Origin: Roseateles_B sp041905785
GTDB taxonomy: Bacteria; Pseudomonadota; Gammaproteobacteria; Burkholderiales; Burkholderiaceae_C
Length of the DNA: 64,000 nt
Direction: 5' to 3'
Assembly (NCBI GenBank): GCA_041905785.1
Contig: JAYRKJ010000014.1
Coordinates: 62,001 to 126,000 of the forward strand
The notes under the pieces were generated by a model. That model was not told the origin of the DNA, did not search any database, and saw only the letters and a list, made by a program, of their open reading frames with translations. How positions within the stretch are numbered: position 1 is the first letter of the stretch; each line of letters begins with the position of its first letter. The position numbers and the translations under genes are program-made. This document shows positions 42,607 to 51,031 of the stretch, piece by piece.

Positions 42607-43598
42607 GCGGTGGTCTCGGGCGGTGGGGCGGCCGGCGTGGTGACGGGCTTGTCAGGTGAGGTGGCGGCGAGCGCTGCCCCGGAGCCCGTGGGCCGGCTTT
42701 CGGTCGTGTCACCCGCTGGGGCCGGGTTGTCGGGGGCCAGGCGCTCCTTCCTGCGCAGGTCCAGCACCACGGTGTGGACGGCCTTGTCCTGCAGGGCCTG
42801 GCGGTTGGCGTCCCAGAGGATTTGCAGAAAACCCATGCCGCCTGTGCCCATGCTGGCCAGGTAGCCGCCGTAGCGGCTGAAGCTGCGCATCAGGTTCATG
42901 GGTTTGCCGCTGAGTTCGGCCACCTGCAGTCCCATCAGGCGCTTGCCCAGGGTCTGGCCGGGCCACAGCACGGGCAGCAGCGTGAAGTAGACGATGGCCA
43001 GACTGAAGCGCAGCCCGGCCTCGCCCAGGGCTTCGTCCAGCCACTGCCGGGGCTGGAAGCCGCTGTGCGCGCGGGCCTCCTCCAGCGAGCGCCGCGCGCG
43101 CGTGAGCTGGGATTCCAGCTGGGCGATGCGGCGGGCTTCGCTGCCGGCAGCACTGGCAGCACTGGCGGACGACGGAACCTCCGACGCCTCGGCCAGGGCT
43201 TCGTCCGCACCGGCCGGGTCTTGGGCGGGCGCCGTGCTGGCGGGGCGGCTGCCGCGAGCGTTGCCTTGCACGGCATGCTGAAGGTCCTGCCAGAGGCCCT
43301 GCAGGCCCAGCGCCAGGAGCAGGGCAACCAGCAGCCACCACAGGCCGGATGGCGGGCGCTGGGCGTCGCGACGCCGGATCTGCAGCCAGGCGGCCAGGGC
43401 CACGCTGCCCAGCAGCATCCAGTTCCCCAGCGAGGAGGCCAGGCCGATCAGGGCCAGGTCCAGCGCCATGGCCCAGGCTCTTTGCGAAGGGCGGGCCAAG
43501 GCATGGCCCAGCAGGGCGGGACTGACGTTGACGTCCTCAGGGGTGACCCAGTCGCGGCGGGGCGAGGGCTTGTTCAGGGCGGGCAGGCGCATGCACAT
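42603..43598 (-). CDS. RDD-family membrane protein
   Basis: This 331-residue protein has membrane helices at about residues 43-62 and 80-100. A long Ala/Ser/Glu-rich and partly coiled segment (about 110-175) follows, then further helices with the RDD features FYTLLPVLWPGQTLGKRLMGL read as FTLLPVLWPGQTLGKRLMG, and a Pro/Thr-rich tail. RDD proteins are of unknown or transport-like function. ATG 43596-43598 is used; a second Met two codons later is equally possible. It is coupled by ATGA to the downstream metallophosphoesterase. Confidence 0.82.
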   Translation of the reverse strand: MCMRLPALNKPSPRRDWVTPEDVNVSPALLGHALARPSQRAWAMALDLALIGLASSLGNWMLLGSVALAAWLQIRRRDAQRPPSGLWWLLVALLLALGLQGLWQDLQHAVQGNARGSRPASTAPAQDPAGADEALAEASEVPSSASAASAAGSEARRIAQLESQLTRARRSLEEARAHSGFQPRQWLDEALGEAGLRFSLAIVYFTLLPVLWPGQTLGKRLMGLQVAELSGKPMNLMRSFSRYGGYLASMGTGGMGFLQILWDANRQALQDKAVHTVVLDLRRKERLAPDNPAPAGDTTESRPTGSGAALAATSPDKPVTTPAAPPPETTA

Positions 43599-43670
43599 CC
43601 GGGAGATTTGCTGGAGGCTGCCGATTCTGCCGCGACAGCTTGTCAGTTTGTGCGGCCTGCCCCGCCGGAG

Positions 43671-44078
43671 TCAGTCGTCTTCCAGGCTGTCGCAGCCGGA
43701 GGCGGGACAAAGGACGCCGATCTGGCTCAGCAAGTCCAGCGCGCTGTCGCGCCAGTCCTGGCCGTCCGGCGCGACGATGGGCAGGCTGGGCATGCGCTCG
43801 GCAGGGGTGCTGGCCGGCAGGCTGGACGGTGCGGACCCCTGCGGCATTGCGGCCCATGCACGGCCCGGCGCGGTCGCGGTGTCATGCGGCCATGCCGGCG
43901 GCGGCTCGGCCGGCATGCGCGGCGCTGTCCGGTCCGGCGTGAACTCGGGCCGCGGCGCGCCTTCCAGCGGGCCGGCCGCCTCAGCGTGCCTTTGGGGCCC
44001 TGCCTGCCCTTGCGAGTCTCGTCCCGGACCCAGCAGCAGGGCTGCGAGCGCTAGTGGCAGGAGTAGGGTGGATTTCAT
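43671..44078 (-). CDS. Small exported hypothetical protein
   Basis: This 135-residue frame starts with a short signal peptide (MKSTLLLPLALAALLLG) and continues as a Pro/Ala-rich disordered stretch. It ends in a compact segment with two cysteines (VLCPASGCDSLEDD). No family is recognised. Its stop lies 73 bp before the RDD gene start on the same strand. Confidence 0.6.
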   Translation of the reverse strand: MKSTLLLPLALAALLLGPGRDSQGQAGPQRHAEAAGPLEGAPRPEFTPDRTAPRMPAEPPPAWPHDTATAPGRAWAAMPQGSAPSSLPASTPAERMPSLPIVAPDGQDWRDSALDLLSQIGVLCPASGCDSLEDD

Positions 44079-44177
44079 GGCAATTGGCAGCGCTGAAGCA
44101 AAGGCGGCAGCATGCGGCGGCAGCCTGAGGGCCTCGCTTCCCGTCTGCGAAGAATTGCAAAGCGTGGCGCCGGCGGC

Positions 44178-44783
44178 TCAGCGCGGCGCGCGGGCCTGGC
44201 CTGCCGTCTTCAGGGCCAGCTGCAGGGCGACGAAAGCGTCCATGGCCTGCCAAAGGGGCGTGCAGTCCAGCGCAGGCTGCAACTGCGTGAGGGCCAGGGC
44301 CGCAGCCTCCAGGCTGCTCAGCTGATGGGGCGCATGCGCTTTGCGGATGGCATAGCGGCTGGACGGCGTCTCGCCCAAGGCCAGCCGGCGCAGGCCCTGC
44401 AACCAGGGTGAGGCCCGCAGCAGCTGGCGGCTTTGACGCCAGGTCCCGTCCAGCAGGATCAGGCGTGGCAGGACCGGCACGGGCGCAGGCGCGGGCACCG
44501 ATGCGGGTGCTGGTGTGGGCGGCGCGGCCATCGACGGGTCGGGTGGGTAGAGCAGCAGCAGCGGGCGGCCGTCAGCGGCCGGCGGCGCGAACTGTTCGCC
44601 CACCAGCCGCTCGCAACGGCGGAGGCACAGCTGCAGCAGTCCGGCCGTGCCCTTGGCCTGCCGGGCCTCGTCGGGATGTTGAAGGATCAGCAGCGGCACG
44701 GCGTTGTCCAGCGGGCGGATGCAGGCACACAGGCAGCCCGCCAGCGGGCGCTCGCAGCGGGGGCAGCAGGGACGCTGGCTCAC
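44178..44783 (-). CDS. DTW-domain tRNA-uridine aminocarboxypropyltransferase
   Basis: This 201-residue protein has an N-terminal Cys cluster (CCPRCERPLAGCLCACI) and the DTW-type motif LDGTWRQSRQLL at about residues 113-124. Members such as TapT/YfiP add a 3-amino-3-carboxypropyl group to uridine in tRNA using SAM. The region between the N-terminal cluster and the motif carries a Pro/Ala insertion (about residues 82-105). It starts inside the stop of the Lrp/AsnC gene (ATGA), an unusual partner. Confidence 0.9.
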   Translation of the reverse strand: MSQRPCCPRCERPLAGCLCACIRPLDNAVPLLILQHPDEARQAKGTAGLLQLCLRRCERLVGEQFAPPAADGRPLLLLYPPDPSMAAPPTPAPASVPAPAPVPVLPRLILLDGTWRQSRQLLRASPWLQGLRRLALGETPSSRYAIRKAHAPHQLSSLEAAALALTQLQPALDCTPLWQAMDAFVALQLALKTAGQARAPR

Positions 44784-45238
44784 AGCGCCTTCAGGGGCAG
44801 CGGCGCGCCGCTCTTGACGCAGCGGATCGCGAAGTTGCTGGTGATGTCCTGCACCATGGGCAGCGCCTGCAGCCGGCGCACGATCTGCTCGTAGTCGGGC
44901 AGGTCGCCGACCACCACCTCCAGCAGGTAGTCATGCGCACCCGAGACCACATGGCAGGCCACCACCTCGCTCATGGCCTGCATGCCGGACTCGAACTCCC
45001 GCACCGCGTCCTCGCGGTGGTGCATCAGCTTCACGTTGACGAAGACGGTGGTCGCCAGCTGCAGGCGCTTGCGGTCCAGGATGGCGCGGTAACCGCTGAT
45101 GTAGCCCGCCTCTTCCAGGCGGCGCAGGCGGCGGGCGCAGGGGCTTTGCGACAGGGCGACGCGGTCAGCCAGCTCGGCCACGGAGAGCCGCCCTTCACGC
45201 TGCAGCAGTTCCAGCAATTGCAGATCGATACGGTCCAT
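44780..45238 (-). CDS. Lrp/AsnC-family regulator
   Basis: This 152-residue regulator has an N-terminal winged helix-turn-helix (residues about 3-60, VALSQSPCARRLRRLEEAGY) and a C-terminal RAM/AsnC ligand domain (about 68-145, VVSGAHDYLLEVVVGDLPDY). It probably senses an amino acid. It is divergent from an EamA exporter, with an 18-bp palindrome in the gap, so it likely controls that exporter and itself. Its stop overlaps the DTW gene. Confidence 0.93.
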   Translation of the reverse strand: MDRIDLQLLELLQREGRLSVAELADRVALSQSPCARRLRRLEEAGYISGYRAILDRKRLQLATTVFVNVKLMHHREDAVREFESGMQAMSEVVACHVVSGAHDYLLEVVVGDLPDYEQIVRRLQALPMVQDITSNFAIRCVKSGAPLPLKAL

Positions 45239-45296
45239 GGGTCTGTTGAAGGCTGATTAGAGCGCGGTAGTGAATTGTGTTGGCGAAAAATGGCTT

Positions 45297-45314
45297 CATC
45301 AAACCAATTTGATG
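45297..45314. promoter_or_regulatory. Palindromic operator candidate between lrp-like and EamA genes
   Basis: CATCAAA-CCAA-TTTGATG is a perfect inverted repeat with 7-bp arms in the 148-bp divergent promoter region. Its length and AT-centred arms suit an Lrp/AsnC dimer site. Confidence 0.6.
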
Positions 45315-45386
45315 GTGAATATGGTCAATTGTCGCGCGTCTACCGACTGAAAATCTGCGCCATTCAGTAGTAACCCGCAGTATCCC

Positions 45387-46313
45387 GTGTCCAGCATCGC
45401 CCCCACCTCGCTCCAGGCCGCCGGCCTGGTCGCTCCCACCCAGACCCGCTCGACCACGCCCTGGGCCGGTTGGGCCGCCCTGGCCTTCACCTTGCTCGTC
45501 TGGGCCAGCTTCTTCATCTCGCTGCGTGCCGGTGCGCGCGCCGCGCTGGCGCCGGCTGAACTGGCCCTGGTGCGCTTCCTGCCTGCCGGCCTGGTTTTCC
45601 TGCCTGTGGTGATCCTGCGCTGGCGACGTTTCGCCAGCCTGCCGGCCCTGCAATGGATGAGCATAGTGGCCGGCGCCGGCCTGCCGTACTTCCTGATCGC
45701 CGGGGCCGGCATGCGCCATGCGCCGGTGGCGGACGGCGCCACCCTGATCCCCGGCACCATCCCCCTCTTCGTGGCGCTGATCGCCGCCTTCAGCCAGGGT
45801 CGTGCTGCCTTGCGCCGCTGGCCGGCCCTGCTGACCGTGTTCAGCGGCGTGCTGACGCTGCTGGCCTTCCATCATGGCCAAGGGCAACTGGCGCAGGGTT
45901 ATGGGCTCTTCCTGCTGGGCAGCCTCATGTGGGCCAATTACACCCTGGCCCTGCGTCATTCGGGGCTGAGCCCCATCGAAGCGGCGGCACTGATCTCGGT
46001 GGTGTCGCTGGCCTTGCTGCTGCCCTGGCTGCTGATGCATCCGCCCTTGGGCCTGATGGCGCTGCCGGCGCGCGCCTGGGCCTTGCATGGCAGCATCCAG
46101 GGCCTGGGCGTGGGGCTGCTCTCGACGCTCAGCTACGCCTTTGCCATTCAGCGCCTGGGCGCGCAGCGAGCGGCTACCGTGGGCGCGCTGACGCCGGTGC
46201 TGGCGGCGGGGCTGGCCTGGCCCATGTTCGGCGAAGTGCCCGATGCAGCGACCCTGGTCGGCATGGGCCTGATCCTGGGCGGCGTGCTGTGGAGCCAGCG
46301 GCCCCAGCGCTGA
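45387..46313 (+). CDS. EamA/DMT-family exporter
   Basis: This 308-residue protein has ten predicted membrane helices in two EamA repeats. The first contains FTLLVWASFFISLRAGARAA and the second LFLLGSLMWANYTLALRHSG. DMT exporters of this type release amino acids or metabolites. The start is GTG 45387 (GTGTCCAGC). The divergent Lrp/AsnC regulator suggests control by an amino acid. It is convergent with the following minus-strand gene. Confidence 0.9.
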   Translation: MSSIAPTSLQAAGLVAPTQTRSTTPWAGWAALAFTLLVWASFFISLRAGARAALAPAELALVRFLPAGLVFLPVVILRWRRFASLPALQWMSIVAGAGLPYFLIAGAGMRHAPVADGATLIPGTIPLFVALIAAFSQGRAALRRWPALLTVFSGVLTLLAFHHGQGQLAQGYGLFLLGSLMWANYTLALRHSGLSPIEAAALISVVSLALLLPWLLMHPPLGLMALPARAWALHGSIQGLGVGLLSTLSYAFAIQRLGAQRAATVGALTPVLAAGLAWPMFGEVPDAATLVGMGLILGGVLWSQRPQR

Positions 46314-46322
46314 GCCGCGCCG

Positions 46323-47606
46323 TCAGCGATAGAAGGGCAGGGCGTCGACCCGCTGACGGATCATGGCCATCATGCGGCCATAGCCCTCGCCCTGCAGGCC
46401 GCCGTAGTGCTGCTGCAGTGCCTCTGCGCTGAGGAACTCGGGCAGGTCTTCGGTGCGCGGCATGAAGTCCCGCTCCGGCGGATGGGCGGCCAGGCGCCGC
46501 TGCAGGCCTCGCGGGTCGCGCTCCGAGTACAGGCCCAGATGCGTGCCGGCCTGGTCCGCCGCGAGGTCGTTGAAGCTGAAGCCGCTGCCGCCGCGGGAGT
46601 CCGCCACCTCCTTGTAGACGCCGATGGCATCTGCCAGCGGGCCGCCTCCCTCGACGGCCAGCACGGCCGACACCAGCAGGTGCTGAGCGAAGTCCTCCCG
46701 TGCGTTGGCGGTGATGGTCATGGGCCGCGCATGCGGCCAGTCGGCCGCTGCGGGCAGGAGTCGGCTGGCGTGCTGCCCGGCTGCATGCAGGGCCAGGATG
46801 ATGAAGACCGCGCGGTTTTCCAGGCGCGGATCCTCGCCCGCTGCGCTGCGCCGCTGGGCTTCGGCAAAGAAGGGCGGCAGCACGTTGGCGACCGAGACCG
46901 GCGCGCCGGACAGATGCGGCTCGCAGAGCCTCACCAGCAGCGCGTTGTAGTGCTGCAGCCGCGCTTGCTCGGCGGCCGGCCAGCGGGCGTTGAGGGCTTT
47001 CTTTAGCGAGTCCGGCTTCCATTCATAGCTCAGCTGCAGCCGGTCCGGCGCAAAGCCGACGTGCCGGATGAGGTCGCCTGCCACCCGCGCCTCGGCCTGC
47101 TCGGCCAGGCGTTCGGTGAGCCGACGCACCAGCCAGTCCGAAGCCCAGGTGGGCAGGGGCAGGTCGCCGATGCGCAGCTGGCGCAGGCGCGGCAGCGCGC
47201 CCGTCTCCTGCAGGCGCGCCCGGATGTTGACCCAGGGGCCGGCGCCTTGCGCGCGCAGCGGCAGGCTGGCCTCGACCACGGCCTCGTGCTGGGACAACTG
47301 GGCCGTGGCGCGCGCCTCGTGGTAGCGATGGACCAGGCGCCCCAGCAGCAGCTGCAGCTGCGCCTCGCTGAGCTGCACCACCCGCAGCCCGCCGGGCGGC
47401 AGCTGGCGGGGGTCGTTCTGGCGCAGGATTTCGCTGGCTTGCTGGATCTGGGTCCCGTCCAGGCGGGGCGGCGGCGGCACGCTGGGCTGGGCTTGCAGGG
47501 CCAGGGCGAGCAGCAACAGAGGCAGGCCCAGGCAAAGGCCCAGGGTCAGCCAGAGTCCACGGCGCAGCAGGCGGCCGAACTGCAGGCGGCTGGAAATCGA
47601 GGTCAT
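46323..47606 (-). CDS. Conserved-looking exported protein of unknown function
   Basis: This 427-residue protein has an N-terminal hydrophobic anchor (about residues 17-38, LWLTLGLCLGLPLLLLALAL). The mature part is a beta-rich segment (about residues 60-200) followed by a helical part with conserved-looking blocks (NRAVFIILALHAAGQ, RPMTITANAREDFAQHLLVS and VYKEVADSRGGSGFSFNDLA). The latter recall lipoproteins or peptidase-like inactive folds, but I cannot name the family. ATG 47604-47606 is divergent from the second SNF2 gene with a 69-bp gap. Confidence 0.7.
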   Translation of the reverse strand: MTSISSRLQFGRLLRRGLWLTLGLCLGLPLLLLALALQAQPSVPPPPRLDGTQIQQASEILRQNDPRQLPPGGLRVVQLSEAQLQLLLGRLVHRYHEARATAQLSQHEAVVEASLPLRAQGAGPWVNIRARLQETGALPRLRQLRIGDLPLPTWASDWLVRRLTERLAEQAEARVAGDLIRHVGFAPDRLQLSYEWKPDSLKKALNARWPAAEQARLQHYNALLVRLCEPHLSGAPVSVANVLPPFFAEAQRRSAAGEDPRLENRAVFIILALHAAGQHASRLLPAAADWPHARPMTITANAREDFAQHLLVSAVLAVEGGGPLADAIGVYKEVADSRGGSGFSFNDLAADQAGTHLGLYSERDPRGLQRRLAAHPPERDFMPRTEDLPEFLSAEALQQHYGGLQGEGYGRMMAMIRQRVDALPFYR

Positions 47607-47675
47607 GGGCGGGAGTCTGCCATCGCGCCGGCCGCCCGTCCGAAAGCCAGGCCTGGCCTGGCGACAATGCGGCTC

Positions 47676-50072
47676 ATGCCTGCCGAGTCCCGCCCAGAAT
47701 GCCCACCGCAGCGCCCACCGCCGCGCCCGCTGCTGCGTCTGCAGACCCTGGACCGCGGCGACGGGCTGCTGGGCCTGCGCCCGCATGGTCGCCTGGGGCC
47801 ACGTGCGGCGCCCCTGAGCCTGATGCAGCTGTTCCTGGTGGACCCTGCCGGCGGCGCGCGCTGGCCTGTGCCGGCTCAAGGTGTGCCGGACGGGCTGGCA
47901 GGCCCGCATGCCCCCTGGATTCAACGCCTGCAGTCCCTGGGGGCGCAGGCCTTGCGCGCCGACCATCTGCAATGGCGCCAGGCACCGGCGCAGCCGCTTG
48001 GCCCTGCCTGGACCCTGCTGCTGGAGGCGGACTTCGGCGATTTCGTGACCGACGTGCTGCCGCAGCTGGAAGCCGAAGGCTGGCTGGTGGAGCGCTGGCC
48101 GGGCTTTGCGCATGAGCCCCTGCCCATCAGCGCCTGGCATCTGGGCTTGAGCGCACAGGAGGGCGGCACCGTGCCGCGCCTGGGCGCCCCTCGCCAGCGT
48201 GGTTCCTGGCTGCTGAGCCTGGGGCTGGAGGTGCAGGGCGAGCGCCTGGACCTCGCGCCGCTGATGGCCAATCTGCTGCGTCGGGACAAGCGCTGGCTGG
48301 ATGCCCTGGCCCTGGAGGCCATCGAGGACGACGCGGTGGTGTTTCTGCGCGCGCCGGGCGGGCGGCGCTTCCACACCCCGGCGGCGCCGCTGAAGCAACT
48401 GATGCGCCACTTGCTGAGCCTGGTCACGCCGCGGCAGCTGGACGCCAAAGAGCCCCTACGGCTGTCCGAATGGCAGGCGCAGCAGCTGGTCTTGTTCGAG
48501 CAGGAGCGGGGACGCTGGCAGTTCCACGGCCAGGAAGCGCTGGCGGGCCTGGTGGAGCGGCTGCGCGAGGCCGGGCGGCCGGTCGTGCCGCCCCAGCCCG
48601 AGGGCCTGGGCCTGCGCTTGCGCGACTACCAGCTGCAGGGCCTGGCCTGGCTGCAATACCTGGGTCGCCAGGGCCTGGGCGGCATCCTGGCCGACGACAT
48701 GGGCCTGGGCAAGACCGCGCAGACCCTGGCCCATCTGTGGCTGGAGCGCGGGGCCGGCCGCCTGGCCCAGGGCGCCCTGCTGGTAATGCCCACCAGCCTG
48801 CTTTTCAACTGGACGCGGGAGGCAGCCCGGGTCAGCCCGGGATTGCGGGTGGCCACCTGGCACGGCGCGCTGCGGGGCGGGACGCTGCCGGACTGCGACG
48901 TGCTGCTGTGCAGCTATGGCCTGGTCTGGCGCGACCTGCGCATCCTCTCCGCCAAGACTTGGGACTGGCTGGTGCTGGACGAAGGCCAGGCGGTCAAGAA
49001 CGCTGCCTCGCGGACGGCCCGAGCCCTGCGCCGCCTGCCCTCGCGCCAGCGCCTGGTGCTCAGCGGCACGCCGCTGGAGAACCACCTGGGCGAGCTGTGG
49101 GCCCATTTCGACTTTCTGCTGCCGGGCTTCCTGGGCGATGCCCGCGGCTTTGCCCGCCACTGGCGCAAGCCCATCGAGGAGGGCGGGGACGGCCGCCGGG
49201 CCCGCTGGCTGGCCGCGCGGGTACGCCCCTTCATGCTGAGGCGGCTCAAGGAAGAGGTGGCGCCGGAGCTGCCGCCGCTGACCGAACTCCAGACCCTGCT
49301 GGAGCTGCCACTGGCCCAGCGCCAGCTCTACGAGAGTGTTCGTGTGGCGGCCGACCACATGGTGCGGCGCATCCTGGCACGGCAAGGCCTGGAAGGCGGG
49401 CTGATCTCGGTGCTGGATGCCATGCTGCGCCTGCGCCAGCTGTGCTGCGATCCGCGCCTGATCGAGGAAGTCCCCGCGAATCTGGGCGAGGGGGTGAAGC
49501 TGGCCTGGCTGCGCGAGCACCTGCCGGACCTGCTGCGCCAGGGGCGCCGCGTGCTGGTGTTTTCGCAGTTCGCCCGCATGCTGGACTTGACGGAAGCGCT
49601 GCTGGTCGAGCTGGCGCTGCCGGCGCTGCGCCTGAGTGGCGAAACGCCTGAGGGCCAGCGCGGCGAACGCGTCGAACGCTTCCAGGCTGGTGAGTGCCCA
49701 CTCATGCTGCTGAGTCTCAAGGCTGGGGGCGTAGGTCTGAATCTGACGGCAGCGGATACCGTCATCCACCTGGACCCCTGGTGGAATCCGGCCGTACAGG
49801 CTCAGGCCAGTGCGCGAGCGCATCGCATCGGGCAGGACAAGCCGGTCTTCGTGCACCAGTTGCTGGTGCAGGGCAGCATCGAGGAGCGCATCCTGGCCTT
49901 GCAAGCCCGAAAGAAGGCGCTGGCCGACGGCGTGATGGGTGTGGACGGCGCGGCCGAGCTGCTGAAGTTCAGCGCCGCCGACCTGGAAGGCCTGCTGGCA
50001 CCTCTGCCCGCCCTTGAGGAGGCGGTGCTCGATGCGGGCTGGGCCGGACCGGCGGGCAGGCCAGCGCCGTAA
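47676..50072 (+). CDS. Second SNF2-family ATPase
   Basis: This 798-residue protein has an N-terminal half without a named domain and an SNF2 core from about residue 310. Motif I is DDMGLGKT (Lys346), motif III SGTPLENHL, motif V LKAGGVGLNL and motif VI SARAHRIGQ. Motif II reads DEGQ instead of the usual DEAQ or DEAH. ATG 47676 is preferred since GACAAT lies 7 nt upstream; ATG 47667 falls within that box. It differs from the larger SNF2 gene at 24-28 kb, which has a 1000-residue N part. Confidence 0.92.
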   Translation: MPAESRPECPPQRPPPRPLLRLQTLDRGDGLLGLRPHGRLGPRAAPLSLMQLFLVDPAGGARWPVPAQGVPDGLAGPHAPWIQRLQSLGAQALRADHLQWRQAPAQPLGPAWTLLLEADFGDFVTDVLPQLEAEGWLVERWPGFAHEPLPISAWHLGLSAQEGGTVPRLGAPRQRGSWLLSLGLEVQGERLDLAPLMANLLRRDKRWLDALALEAIEDDAVVFLRAPGGRRFHTPAAPLKQLMRHLLSLVTPRQLDAKEPLRLSEWQAQQLVLFEQERGRWQFHGQEALAGLVERLREAGRPVVPPQPEGLGLRLRDYQLQGLAWLQYLGRQGLGGILADDMGLGKTAQTLAHLWLERGAGRLAQGALLVMPTSLLFNWTREAARVSPGLRVATWHGALRGGTLPDCDVLLCSYGLVWRDLRILSAKTWDWLVLDEGQAVKNAASRTARALRRLPSRQRLVLSGTPLENHLGELWAHFDFLLPGFLGDARGFARHWRKPIEEGGDGRRARWLAARVRPFMLRRLKEEVAPELPPLTELQTLLELPLAQRQLYESVRVAADHMVRRILARQGLEGGLISVLDAMLRLRQLCCDPRLIEEVPANLGEGVKLAWLREHLPDLLRQGRRVLVFSQFARMLDLTEALLVELALPALRLSGETPEGQRGERVERFQAGECPLMLLSLKAGGVGLNLTAADTVIHLDPWWNPAVQAQASARAHRIGQDKPVFVHQLLVQGSIEERILALQARKKALADGVMGVDGAAELLKFSAADLEGLLAPLPALEEAVLDAGWAGPAGRPAP

Positions 50073-50149
50073 AGCGCACCGGGGCAAAGTTGGAAAGTTT
50101 GCGCCCGCTTACGTTGGGAGGTGGCGCCGTCGGGCCCGTAGAAAGTCGA

Positions 50150-50170
50150 AGAGCGCCTCGTGGGCGCTCT
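50150..50170 (-). terminator. Hairpin after the 53-aa gene
   Basis: AGAGCGCC and GGCGCTCT form a perfect 8-bp stem with a 5-nt loop, 30 bp after the small minus-strand gene. Read on that strand it is followed by TCGACTTTC, a weak U-rich tail. Confidence 0.4.
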
Positions 50171-50199
50171 GGGTGGCCGGGGCCGTGCGGCCCGAGGAC

Positions 50200-50361
50200 T
50201 CAGCGCTTGCGGTCGAACCGCAGGGCGCGGGCCAGGCTGCGGCGGTCGGTGCCCAGGCTGGCGGTCTCGAAAGCTTCGTGCTTGCGGCCCTTGTCGGTGT
50301 TCCACTCGGTCAGCGGCAGGCGACGGGTCTGGGCTTCGGTACGGTGTTGAGACTTCATCAT
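50200..50361 (-). CDS. 53-aa basic protein
   Basis: ATG 50359-50361 (or the next codon, also ATG) is preceded by the strong ribosome site GAGGAAAGG. The 53-residue product is very basic (many Arg and Lys, ending DRKR) and has no hydrophobic segment, so it may bind nucleic acid. No family is recognised. It lies alone between the second SNF2 gene and the thioredoxin-like gene, and a hairpin follows it. Confidence 0.65.
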   Translation of the reverse strand: MMKSQHRTEAQTRRLPLTEWNTDKGRKHEAFETASLGTDRRSLARALRFDRKR

Positions 50362-50575
50362 GGCGGGATGCCTTTCCTCTAGCTGGACCCCTACAGGCGG
50401 GTCTTGAGGGGCACAACGGGGGGCGAAGACAGGCGGTTGACAGCTTCGGCAAACTTTTTTCACGTTCGAGGCGGCACCCGCTTGCCAAGGGAGGGCACCG
50501 CCCCGCGTCGTGCGACTACAACGTGAGGGCTGTCCCTTCCGGCTGTCCCTTTCTTTGTCGCTAAGCTTGTTCGCC

Positions 50576-50941
50576 ATGTCGTCCTCGCTTTCCCAACGTC
50601 AACCGCCGCCCACCCTGGTGGCCTGCCTGTGTGCGGCCTGGTGCCGCCTGTGCGACAGCTACCGCGAGACCTTTGCCCAGCTGCGCGAGCAGCATCCCGG
50701 CGTGCGCTTCATCTGGGTGGACATCGAAGACGACGCCGAGCTGGTGGGCGATCTGGACGTCGAGACCTTCCCCACCCTGGTCGTGGGTGTGGGCGAGCAG
50801 CTGCGCTTTTGCGGCCCGGTGACGCCTCAGCTGAGCACGGCCCAGCGGCTGCTGGAGACCGTGCTGGCCCCCGGGGCGGCAGCGGCGACGGCCGGTCCGG
50901 ACGCCCAGGCCCTGCTGTCGCGCCTGCAGCACAGCTGCTGA
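50576..50941 (+). CDS. Thioredoxin-like protein
   Basis: This 121-residue cytoplasmic protein has a thioredoxin fold with the active-site motif WCRLC (Cys23, Cys26), the cis-Pro region in ETFPTLVV and no signal peptide. The RL dipeptide between the cysteines differs from GP of thioredoxin, so its redox potential and partners may differ. ATG 50576 is chosen; upstream in-frame codons encode a Leu/Ser repeat unlike the family. The next gene is the M17 aminopeptidase, 90 bp on. Confidence 0.88.
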   Translation: MSSSLSQRQPPPTLVACLCAAWCRLCDSYRETFAQLREQHPGVRFIWVDIEDDAELVGDLDVETFPTLVVGVGEQLRFCGPVTPQLSTAQRLLETVLAPGAAAATAGPDAQALLSRLQHSC

Positions 50942-51031
50942 GCGCACGGCCCCATCCTAGTCCGCCGACGCTCGCGGGCCGAGGCCCGGCGCGGTGACAA
51001 TCGGGGCCATCAACAGCTTTCACCCGTCCTC

